24,452 nucleotides of DNA from positions 1 to 24,452 of the forward strand of contig NW_013654432.1 in assembly GCF_000499385.1 (NCBI RefSeq), given 5' to 3'. Positions 10,807 to 21,512 of the stretch are shown one piece after another; position 1 is the stretch's first letter, and each line of letters starts with the position of its first letter. The position numbers and the translations under genes are program-made. A model generated the notes under the pieces. That model was not told the DNA's origin, made no database searches, and saw only the letters and a program-made list of their open reading frames with translations. Source of the stretch: Eimeria necatrix (taxonomy: Eukaryota > Apicomplexa > Conoidasida > Eucoccidiorida > Eimeriidae).

Positions 10807-13800
10807 TTGAATGCCCTGCTGCAGCTGCTGCACCAGGTCGTAAGCCCTTGTCGTGAATGATTGGAGAGCTTCTCTTATTTTTGTCTCCATGAAGGCAGCG
10901 GCTTGCAGCGGAGACAGGTGCAGTTGAAAACGGGACCTGTACAGAAACCCTAAACCCTAAACCCTGAACACTACACCGTTTTGGCTCCCGATCTACTCGA
11001 AAGCATGAAGATATGCCCAAATTGGAGCACCACAGGCCTCAGGTGTAAACCCTAAACCCTAAAATCTGAGAACTAAACCCTAAAAGCAATAGGCTGTAAT
11101 AGGCACCTGAGGTTTTCTACGGCAGAGGGTTTAAAGCAGGCCATTCGAGAAAGCTGCATTGCATCAAAGAGGGCAATGAAGTCGTCCGCTTGCTCCCGCA
11201 GCACCAGGAACCTAAGCAGCAGAAGCAGAAGCAGCAGAAGCAGCAGCAGCAGAAAGAGCCACAGATTATAAAACGTCCACTTCGGCAGAGTAGAATCCCT
11301 TACAAGTCGAAAATGAAGGAGAAATGAAAATAAAAAAGAACAGCCACCGACAAATGAAAATTAACGAAAGTCAAAAAAGATCGAGTTGCAGCAAAAGGCA
11401 GGAACGCATGAGCAGCAGCACGTTGCCGCTGTGGCGGTCATTGAACTGACGTCCAGCGCAGCAGAGCCGCAGCCGCTGCTGCTGCAGCAACAGTCGAAGC
11501 AGCAGCAGCAGCAGCAGCGGGAGCAACAGCAGCAGGAGCTCACCCGCGGATGCATTTGGTGGAGAAGTCCCTGAAGAGCACGCCGTGTTCCTTGCCCAGG
11601 AGATTGGCCATTTCCGCAGTGAGTTTGAAAGGAGCTCTTTCGAAGGCCATATCTCCCCCAGGTGACATCGCCAGCATAAAGCCAAAGTCGATGTGCAGCA
11701 AACGCCCCGAACGCACCGACAGCAGCACGTTCCCGTTGTGCCGGTCTTTCACCTGCACCCCACCGCAGTGCAGCAGCAGCGGGAGCAGCAGCAGCAGCAA
11801 GCAGCAACGGAAGAAAGGAAACGAGGAAAAGGGGACAAAATTAACAAAAGGAATGAGGCAAATACGACGCAGCGCAGGCTCAGAAGCGTAGAACGGACAG
11901 CAGCAGAGGCAGCAGCAGCAGCAGCAGCAGCAGCAGCTCGCACCTGCAGCAGGTAGCTGAAAACAGCATACGCAGCTAAGGAGTCGGCGAAGTTCTGTGT
12001 TGCAACTTCCAAAGGTATGCGGCTAGGCCTTTGGCTCAGGAGCAGCTCTTCCTGCTGCTGCTGCTGCTGCGGGCTTCCCACAGGTTGTTGCAGCGCTGGC
12101 TGCAGTTGATGCTGTTGCTGCTGCTGCAGCTGCTGCAGCTCGTCAATATCACTATCCTCGGTGCCTCCTAAAAATTGTCTGCTATCGGCCAGTCCCACTG
12201 GAGAACCCCTGCCTGCAGCTGCTGCTGCCGCTGCCGCAGCAGCAGCAGCTGCTGCTGCTGCCGCTGCATTTCGCGGATCTCCGTCGGCCGCCAATGTCGC
12301 TGTGGCGCTGCGTTTGAGACTGCTGCGTCTGCTGCTGCTGCTGCTGCTGCCGACTCTGCTGCCCCTAGGAAAGGCCAGCGTAAAAAACTCAACCAAAGAA
12401 CAACCAAAAGTCTTTCCAATCTGGTGGCGGCTGTAGGCATTGTCGACAACAGAAACGGCCCCCCCAAACTGGCAGCCTGTGCCTCGCCCTCTTGCTGCTG
12501 CTGCTGCAGTTGCTGCTGCTGACGACTGTGACGCTACTGCAGCAGATGATGAGGCTGCCACTGCTGTTGCGGATGGAAAGTCTGCTGCTGCCGCAGAGCC
12601 TGCTGCGCCTTTAGCACCAGCAGGCGAATCGGATGGGAGCCCGTCGGGCACTACAGGCAGGCTGCTGCTTTTGCTGCTGCTGCTGCTGCTGCTGTCAGCA
12701 GGAGCGGCTGCTGCTACAGACTCTGCCGCATCTGTTGCGGAAGAACTGGGAAAGCCGTGAGCCGTGTCACAGTTGCTGCTGCTGCTCCTGCATCGTTGCT
12801 GCTGCTTCTGCTGCTGCTGCCCTGCTGTATCTGCCCTTTGAATGACAGCAGTGACGCCGTAGGGCCGCAGCCAAGAAGATTCCCCAGCTAGCGTTAGCGC
12901 GGACAGACACATCTGCAGCAGCAGCAGAAGCAGCAGAAGTAGCAGCAACAGCAACTGCATTGTTGCTCCTGGACTTCTTTGCAAAGCCAACAGCACAGGC
13001 AAGACAGCTGCAGCAACAGCGGTAGCTGCCTCGTCCCAGACTTAGACAAGGTAGCTGCAGCACTGCACCAGAAGATTCAGCCGCAGCTGCAGCAAGAACT
13101 CAGCAGCAAAGCCAGCAGTAGCAGGAATGGGTTCAGCACCCACGGAGCCGTCCACAGCAGCAAACAAAGACACAACACAGGCCGAACGGCAGCAGCACAA
13201 ACGAGCGTTTTGAGGCAACAACAGCAGAGCCGAACGCAGGAGCAGCAACAGCACAGTACACAGCAACGGTAGCAGCAGCAGCAGCAGCAGCAGCAGCAGG
13301 TGTTAAGACGAACCCTAGTTGCCTGTACGGCGAGTGCGTCTTGCTGCAGGTCGTCAAGCAGTTTAAAAATGCAGGAGCGCTTATCTGCGCCTCCAGCAGT
13401 TTCAAAAGACAAGAGGAAGGGAGCCTAAAGAAGAGCAGCAGACACTTCATGTTTGCTTCGTTGCAGCTGCTGCTGCTTCCGCTCTCCGGCTCTAATTCTC
13501 GCTCAGTGTCTGTTTTGAGAGGCTCTGCGCTGGCCTGTGCCTGCGCTTCGCCTTATGTCTCGAGGAGCGCAGCGCTTGCAGCAGCAGCAGCAATGCTTGC
13601 AGCAGCAGTAGCAGCAGTAATGCTTGGAGCAACAGCAGCAGCAGCAATCCTTGCAGCAGCAGCGGATGCACCAGCAAAAGGGCAGTCGCCGCAAGCAGAG
13701 GGCGAGTAGCAAGAATCAAAGAGAAAGAAGCAAAAAGACACAGAAAGACAAGGAGAAGCAAAGGTGAAAGAACAAGAAAAGACAGAAGAGAAGAAAACGG

Positions 13801-13949
13801 CTGAGAGAGTAGCCTTAAGAGGCCCGAGAGGCAGACTGACAGATATAGACAGGAAGACACAGATGCAATTGAAAACAAAAGAAAAAAATAAAAAAAGCAA
13901 GAAAAGGAGAGAGCAAGAAGCAGACAGACACAAGAAACCGCTGGCAGGT

Positions 13950-13991
<42 letters not shown>

Positions 13992-14827
13992 CACCTTCAC
14001 TGCTGATTGCATCGCCTCTGCCGACTCAGGCAACGGCCGGGCAATTTTGACTTCTTCTGTCAGCAGCCAAAAGCCCTCGCACGGCATCGTCTTCTGCGTG
14101 CACAACCGCAGCAGCAGCAGCAGCAGAAGCAGCAGCGTCAGCAGCAGAAGCAGCATCACCTGCAGCAGTAGCGGCAGCAGCTGCAGCAGCAGCAGCATCA
14201 GCAGCAGTATCACCTGCAGCAGCAGCAGCGACAACAACAACAACACATGGCGAAAGCAATCGGCTGAGATGCTGCAGCAAATGCAGAATTAAGAAGCTCT
14301 TAGGGTTTGGGGTTTACCTGCAGCTCTCGAATTCGCTGCACAAAAAAGGCCTTACGCGCAGATGGGGGAAGGTTCACTGCTTGCCCACTGACAGACGCAA
14401 AACGGCGCGCAGCACGAAACCCTAAACCCTAAACCCTAAACCCTAAACCCTAAACCCTAAACCCTGATGCTATGACGAGGAAACACACAGAAATCCCGAC
14501 AGTGGGACAAGTACAGAAAAAACGAAAAGCGAAGAAGACGGAGGCAGTAGCAAGTAGAAAAAGGAGACAGAGAAAAACGGGAGACGCGGACAAGGTTTAG
14601 GGTTTAGGGTTTAGGGTTTAGGGTTTAGGAACGGTGGCAGAGCTTAGGGCGTAGCGGTCAGAGGCAAAGAGCCGCAGCGCATGCGAGCAGCAGCAAATAA
14701 TGCCCCATTTGGCAGCAGCAAAGTTTTGCTGCTGCTCACCTCAGCCCTATAACAGTCTTCCAATACTGCAGCTGGCGCTCCAAGTAATCGCGAGCTCCCG
14801 CGCCCATCAAACGGAGCAGCTCCCACT

Positions 14828-14862
<35 letters not shown>

Positions 14863-17800
14863 TCCTACTGCAGCGGAACAAGTGCAGCAGCAGCTGCTGC
14901 TGCAACAGGGGCAACTCAACACCCCTCACTGGCTGTGGGAAGCAGCAAAAGCTAATGAAGCCCTGAAGCCAAGATTTGCTACAGCAGATTTCTTGGTTTC
15001 AGGCCCTAATTTCTTAACTCCAAACCCTCGGACCCCAACGCTAGACGCCAAACCCTAAACCCTAAACCCTCAGCTGCAAAGCTCCGCTGTTGCCTTACTC
15101 GCAGCTGCTTGGCTTTTGCGGCGAGGGGGTCGCTGCCCTCTAGCTGCAGCAGCGCAGCAGCAGCGACAAAGCGGAAGAGAGTGCAGCAGCAGCAAAGCAA
15201 GAGGGCCCGGAGCAGTTAAAAAGACCAAACAGAGAAGCAGCAAATGTTGCACTCAAAAAGAGCCTGACAGCTGCAGCAGGCGGAGGGAAAAGCTCTCACA
15301 GCGAGCAGAGCAGCAGCAGCAGATTGGACCGCAGCAGCAGCAGCAGCAAGGCGGGGTCTCAGCAGCTAAGGACGGCAAAAAGACCATTTTTTCCTTGAAT
15401 GCACATAATGCCATATTTAAAATGTAACTTAGCAAAAATTATTTATTGGCTAATATGAAGCAGCAGCAGAATTACGTGAAACTTCTTACATTCGCAGCAG
15501 AGTCAATCTGCATGGCCAGCGACAGCTGCCTGTAGGTGCATTTGTCTCTGTCTTTAAGTCCGCCGCCTTGCTGCTGCTGCTGCAGCGGGTGGTGCTGCTG
15601 GTGGCTGCAGAAGTCAGCAATAAGGGCAACCTCCAGAGCTCTCCCCGGGTCTACGCGAAGCGCCTGCAGCAGCTGGGGCTGCAGGAAAGAGAACAGATGC
15701 TGCTGCTGCGTCACCTGTACTTTGCTGCTGCCGCTATGGCTGCTGCTGCTGCTGATGCTGCTGAGCATGAGCACCTGACAGGCTGCAGCACGCAGAATCT
15801 GAATAGGGCCAACAGCCGCAACCTCACTGACAGCAGCTGATTTGTCTATGCTGCGGCGCCTGTTGTTGTTTGTGCGGCTGCTGTTGCTGCTGCTGATGCA
15901 GCAGGCCGCCGCAAGGGCTGTTGCCGTGCTTTGCTGCAGTAGCAGCAGCAAACCATGAACGGGCAAAGAGTTGGAACAGTAAAGAAGAGAACGTATGACC
16001 AGACCCAGTGCCGGCAGAGGCCGCACCTGCTGCGCGTGCTGCATTTGCTGCTGCTGCTGTTGCTTGTGGCGCTGCCGCTCCTTCTGGGAGGGCTGCGGTG
16101 TCTCTGCAGCAGGCCCGTAAATGTGGCTGTTCCCTGCTACGAGTGAAGGCCGTATACAGTCCACCACCTGTTGCTGCAGCAGCAGCAGCAGCAGGCGCCA
16201 CAGAGCAGCAGCACCACCGGCAGGCGTTTGCTGCTGCTGCAGCAGCACCTCTCTCACTGCCAGCGTGGGGTCATCTGCTGCTGCAACGGCAGCAGCACAT
16301 GTCTCGCTGCATCAGATCACACGCAACAAATCAGCTGCTAAATCGCTGTGCTGTGCTGCGGTTGCTGCAACACTTTGACGTTGCTGCGGCTGTATAATTG
16401 CTGCTGCGGCGACTCAGAAGCGACAGCTGTGGCTGCTGCAGCACGAGCAGCAGCTCAAACCGTCTTGGTAGCTTACGCAGCAGCAACAAAGAAGGGAAAA
16501 GCTTGCAGTCGTTGAGCTGCTGCAGCAACAAGAGACACTGGGGCATCCAACAGCATGTTTGCTGCTGCTGCTGCTGCTGCTGTCGCTCCACCCGCGGCTG
16601 CTGCAGAGTCTGTGCTCAGCTCTCTGCGTCTCTTCTGCTTCCTTTTCGGCCCCTGCGTCTGTTTGTCAGCTGAGGCACCTCTGCTGCTGCTGCTGCGCCT
16701 GACTGCTGCTGCTGCTGCTGTCGCTGGTTGCTGCTGCAGAAGGCGTCGAAGCAGCCACAAGTCCCTGTGTGGAGCAACTGCAGCAGGGGGCCACTGAACT
16801 GCCGAAGCAGCACAGGATGCAGCATCCGCTGCTGCACGCATTGCAAGCTCCAGTATATAAAGCCTATGAGGTGTGACACTTTCTACGGATGTACTAGTGC
16901 TGCTGCTGCCGCTGCTGGCAGCCTGAGCTGCTGCTGCGGCTCTTGCTTCCACCGCAACAGATGCTGCTCCAGCGGCCGCTGCAGTTGCTTCTGCTGCTGC
17001 TGCTGCATCAGCAGCAATTTGCGGCACGACATAGCAAAAGGCCGCGGCAAGGCGCTCTATTTCCTCTAGCAGCAGCAGCCGTAGAAGCGCAGCAACAGGG
17101 GGGGCCTTTTGTTTAATGACGCATGAGTTGCTGCAGCTGCAGCAAGAGCTGCTGCTGCTGCAGCCAGGAACACCAGCAGTGGGTAGTTGCTGCCGGCGCG
17201 ATACACGTTTGGTGCTGCTGCAGCAATTAAAGCAACCCTTGGTTGATTCGCTGCAGAGAGTGCTGCAGCACTTGCTCATGCGGCAGCTGCAGCAGTTCCT
17301 GCAGCAGGTGTTCCTTTTGCTGCTGCTGTCGAGCTTAATCGGCTCTAGTATGTCTGCAATGAAGGCCATTGACTCCGCAAGGCTCGCAAGTCGCTGCTTG
17401 GGGGAGCAGAAGCACGCGCGGCTGCTGCTGCTGCTGCTGCTGCCGCTTGGGCTTCTAGTTGGTGCTCGCCAAAACGCACCTGCAGGGAGAGCAGCAGCCG
17501 CAGCAGCTGCAGCAGCTCCTGCCGCTGCTCTGACATCAGCGCATTCACACGGGCGCAGCCAGCCTTCCTTCGGTGGGCGCTGAAGGAAGCAGCAAACTGC
17601 AGTGTATGTACACCGCAGCAGCAGCAGCCGTTGCATGTGCGCGCCAGACACCGCCCCTTTACCACGCAGCAGCGCCTGTTGCTCAGCAGCAAATGTGCTG
17701 TTGCACTGCAGCAGCAAGTGCTGAATGGAGGCTCCACCCTGGAGGGCCAAGCAGCAGGCCGTGCCGCGCTGCTGCTGCTGCTGTGGACAGCAGCAGCAGC

Positions 17801-20800
17801 AGCAGCAAGCAGCTGCAGAAAGGCAGCAGCGAAGGACTGTGAAGAGCAGCAAGGCGCTGTCCAGCCGCCCCGCAGAAACAGGACCCCCAAGAATGCTGCT
17901 GCGCTGCAGCTGCTCCAGCCCTAGCTGCAGAGTCGCCGTGGCACCGCTGCGCGCCGCAAACTTTGACAGCAGCAAGTAGGCCAGAGGGAGGGACAGTGTC
18001 GCTTCTGCTGCTGCTGAAGCCGTGTTGCTGGCGCAGCTGCTGTCTCTGCTGCAGCAGCAGGGCCCGCTGCTGCTGCTGCAGTCGTCTGCGGAGGCGTCGA
18101 GCAGCTCAGGCAAGTCTGATTCTCCAGCAGCAGCACGAGCGCCACCAGCAGCTGCTGCTGCTGTTGATGGCCCTGCTGCGCGGCCCCACATTTGAGTGGC
18201 TAGGGTTTCTAAGCTGTAGCGAAGCGTGCTGCGCCTTGTGCTCGCGTGCTGCTCCTGCAGCAGCAGCTGCTGCTGGTGGAGCAGCTGAAGCTGCGCAGCA
18301 AAGGCTTCCCTCTTCCCCCCGCAAGCGCGGTGGCCCTGCTGCACGACTTTGTCTTGCGGCTGCAACAGCAGCCGCTGCTGCTGCAGCAGCAGCCCGGGTA
18401 GATCTAACTGCCGCGACATGTTCTGCAGCAGCTCGTCTCGCCACTGCTGCATGTGCAGCAGCGGCCCGTAAGCTGCAGCAGCAGCACAACTTGTTTGGCC
18501 AGCAATGCGCAGCAGCAAATCCGGAGAAGGGCCTACGGGGCTGTCGAGGGCAGCGCTAGAAAACGTGGGTATCATTGCTGCTGCTGGGATTTGCTGCTGC
18601 AGCAGCAGCAGCAGACATTCGCCTTCCGCGCACGCATGCTGCTGCTGCTGCAGCGCTCGCTGCGCCCCAGATATCCAACACGCCCGCAGCCAGTCCCAGC
18701 CATTCCCTGTTGGTGCAGCTGCTGCTGCTGCTTCACTTGGTCGGCCGCAGCAGCAAGACTGCAGGTGAAGCGGCCCCTTTGCAGCAGCAGCAGTCACAGC
18801 CAGTGCAGCAGCAACAATTCCTGCCCACAGCCACGCCACGGCCCAAGGCATACCCTGTGTAGTCACCTGCAGCAATTGCTGCTGCGGCTGCTGCAGCAGA
18901 AGAAACGTCCCGTCTCTGAAAGCAGCTGCAGCAGCTGCTGCAGCAACCACGCATGTGCGCTGCAGCGCTGCTTCAGAGCCTTGAAGCCCTCTGAAAGAGC
19001 TGCTGCGGCTCGAGTACAGTTGCTGCTGCTGCTGCTGCTGTCGCTTTTCCTGCTTTTGCAGAGTAAGAAGAGCCGACCCCCACAGTTCTGCTGCCAGCAG
19101 CACCACTGCCACCGCAGTTCCAAAAGCAGCTACTGCTGCTGATCCTGCAGCTGCTGCTGCTGTTGCTGCGCGAGGATTCCTTATATCCTGTGCTGTCTCG
19201 TGCGTGGTCTTGACTGCATGGGACGAGTTATCTGCTGCTGCATCTTCTGCTGCTGCTGCTGCCTCAAAATCGGGCGTTTGATGCTCATGAGCTGTCTCGC
19301 TCTTGTTCAAAGAACGCTGCTGCTGCTTAGCAGCAATAGTAGCAAATGCAGCAGCAGCAGCTCGCTGGGGGCTACTGTTGCTGCTGCAGCTGAACAGCGG
19401 CACGAATGCTTGCGACTGCTGCTGCAGCAGCAGCTGAAGCCTCGTCAACTCCAGTGTTGCGCTCCGTACAGTAGCAGCAGACTGGAAAATCTGAGGCACT
19501 TTTACCTGTAGTAGCAAAGGTGCAGCAGCAGCTGCTGCTGCTTCGGAACACTTCCCCGATCTGCTGAAAGACTCTCGCAGCAGCATCAGCCAGCAGCGCT
19601 GCAGAAGCTGCTGCTGTGTTGACCGTGCAGCAAGAAAAGCAGCATTAAGGGCTTGCTGCTGCTGTGTCGGGAGCTTCGGTTGCAGCGACTTGAGTTGCTG
19701 ATGCTGCAGTTGCTGCAGTTGCTGCAGCTGAGCTGCCACATCTGGTTGCAGCTGTCGCCACTCGCTAGTCGCTGCTGCTGTTGTTGCTGCTGCTGCGTCC
19801 TCTCCGGCCGCCAGAGAGCGTCGGCGTGCTGCAGCAGCTCCTTCTAAAATTAGCAGAAGCAGCTCCAGAGACAGCAAATGTACTCGCTGCTGCAGCAGCG
19901 GGGTCTCTACTATATAGTTTTCTTCGGTTTCTACCAGCTGCTGCTGTTGTTGCTGCTGCAGCTTCTGTTGATGCAGCTCCTGCTGCTGCTGCTGGTCCAC
20001 ATCAACGAGTAGAAGAGCGCCAAAGAGACAGAGCGCCAGTCCAGCAACTCCCTTCGCAGCCCATGAGTGCAGCAGCTGCTGCAGCAGCAGCTGCAGCAGG
20101 GCAGTGGAATTCGGAGGCGTATCTTGCTGTTGCTCCTTGACATGTTCGTCTTGCTCGTCCTGCCCCTTGTGGCCTTGAAGTAGCTGCTGCTGCTGCTGCT
20201 GTCGCAAGAACGGCAGCTGCTGCCTTTGCTGCTTCTCTTCTTTGGAGAACAGCAACACAAAAACCTGCAAAAAGTACACACAAGGGCAAATCCGCTGCTT
20301 CGCAGAGTGGCACTAAACTCAGCCACTGTCACAAGCCAATATCAGGCCATCAGCAACACCAGAAGCTTCCACAGCAGCAGCAGCAGGCTAAGAACCAGCA
20401 GCAGCAGCAACAGCAAAGGCCCACCTGCAGCAGAGCCCCCACGAAACTGCTGCTCTGCGCTGCAGCCGGAACAGCGTCAAGCAGCTGCTGCAGCAGAGAT
20501 GTGATTGCGGCCGGGGCAATAGGGAAGGGCTCCTGCTGCTGCTGTTGCTGCTGCTGTTGCGGCTGCATGCACCCGAAGTTCCACCGTTGCTGCTGTGGCG
20601 GCTTCGGGCTGCACCTCACAGCAGCAGGAAGCAGCAGCAGAAGAGCCACAGCCCCCTACAGCAGACAGCAGCGCATGCAGGAGCTAGAGCTGCAAAACAG
20701 TAAGGTTTTCGAATTTCCTTTGGCGCCAGCAGCAGGATTAGCAGCAGCAGCAGCAGCAGGAGCAGCAGCGGCAGACGGAGCTGACGGCGGCGCGGTAGCC

Positions 20801-21268
20801 CCGCGTAGCTAAATGAGCAGCAATAGCATCAACTGCAGCAGGAGTATCAGAAACCACAGCAGCAGCTGCTGTACCTCTGCGACAGCTGCTGCCTCTGGAG
20901 TGCATGCGCAATAGGAACTACTGCCGCTCCGCCTGCTGCAGCTGCTGCATAAGGCAGCAAAGCAACTCCTACTGCTGCTGCTGGCCGAACCGTTGCTGCT
21001 GCTGCTCCCAGCGACAAGCGCTTGAGCCCACCGCTCAACCGCTAGCACTAAAGCCTTCCCTGTGGCGCCAGCAGCAGCACAAGCAGCAGTTGAAGCAGCA
21101 GCAGCAGACAGCTGAATTCTCCTGCTGCAGCTCGAAGCGCTGACACTGGGTTCATCTGCAGTGCAGTAGAAACTGCAGCAGCAGCACCAACCGCAGCAGC
21201 ATTTTATGTTTACGCACATTTAAGAACCTTCTTGGCCTCCTGAGCAGGGCTAGCAATGCCGTTACTTG

Positions 21269-21301
<33 letters not shown>

Positions 21302-21478
21302 AGTCCGTAACTGCATGAAGGCACCGCAACGCCTCACAGGCGCTGCCGCCGCTCTGCATCGCAGCAGCGCCAAAAGGAAAAGGAGCAGCAGAAAAGTCGG
21401 CACAAGCAGATCCAGATAGACTCCAATAGGCAAATGCAAACAGCTGAAAAGTAAAGAAGTCAGTATCAGACAAAGCAG

Positions 21479-21512
<34 letters not shown>

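Larger units (their letters stand above)
10801..13424 (-). other. Catalytic-domain exons of the PI 4-kinase
   Basis: Five exons. 13314-13424 carries 'APFLLSFET' and the ATP-site strand 'CIFKLLDDLQQDALAVQ', aligning with PI4KA IFKVGDDCRQDMLALQ (the Lys is kept; VG is replaced by LL and R by Q). 11944-12912 carries 'WLRPYGVTAVI', 'NAYSRHQIGKTFG' and 'NFADSLAAYAVFSYLLQ', separated by two homopolymer-rich inserts. 11544-11752 carries the catalytic loop DRHNGN, DFG and the activation segment. 11107-11211 carries 'FLVLREQADDFIALFDAM' and 'ACFKPSAVENL'. 10801-10936 is the C-terminal helix region and stop. A GT donor after ...GCAACTAGG gives a gap-free match in length to PI4KA at the first junction. 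Confidence 0.88.
13995..15143 (-). other. Linker exons between helical and catalytic domains of the PI 4-kinase
   Basis: Four short exons (15099-15143, 14740-14825, 14318-14387, 13995-14093) join in phase 0, 2, 0, 0. Their product reads 'SDPLAAKAKQLR', 'ARDYLERQLQYWKTVIGL', 'SARKAFFVQRIRELQ', then 'CEGFWLLTEEVKIARPLP' and 'AMQSAVK'. This follows the PI4KA order (AKDFYQREFDFFNKI, the KPYPKG-type loop, PGCYLPSNP, MQSAAK). The match supports the alpha subtype over beta. Donors include GTGAGC, GTAAAC, GTAAGG and GTGCCT. Confidence 0.75.

Noticed and set aside
11544..11752. Type III beta PI 4-kinase (the class targeted by antimalarial inhibitors)
   Set aside because: The SPGGDMAFE segment, the MQSAVKAPF linker and the C-terminal helices match the alpha (Stt4) type much better than beta.
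13311..13325. GC-AG intron with donor CAG|GCAACT at the first catalytic exon
   Set aside because: A GT donor nine bases on (AGG|GTTCGT) keeps the same phase and gives the exact residue spacing seen in PI4KA, so no non-canonical intron is needed.
14417..14629. True chromosome end
   Set aside because: Arrays are short, in opposite orientations and flanked on both sides by exons of one gene, so they are interstitial telomere-like repeats.
17116..17583. Plus-strand open frame of 155 codons starting MTHELLQLQQ
   Set aside because: It is Leu/Gln-rich antisense to the giant kinase exon. The minus strand carries consistent splice sites on both sides; the plus strand has none that fit.
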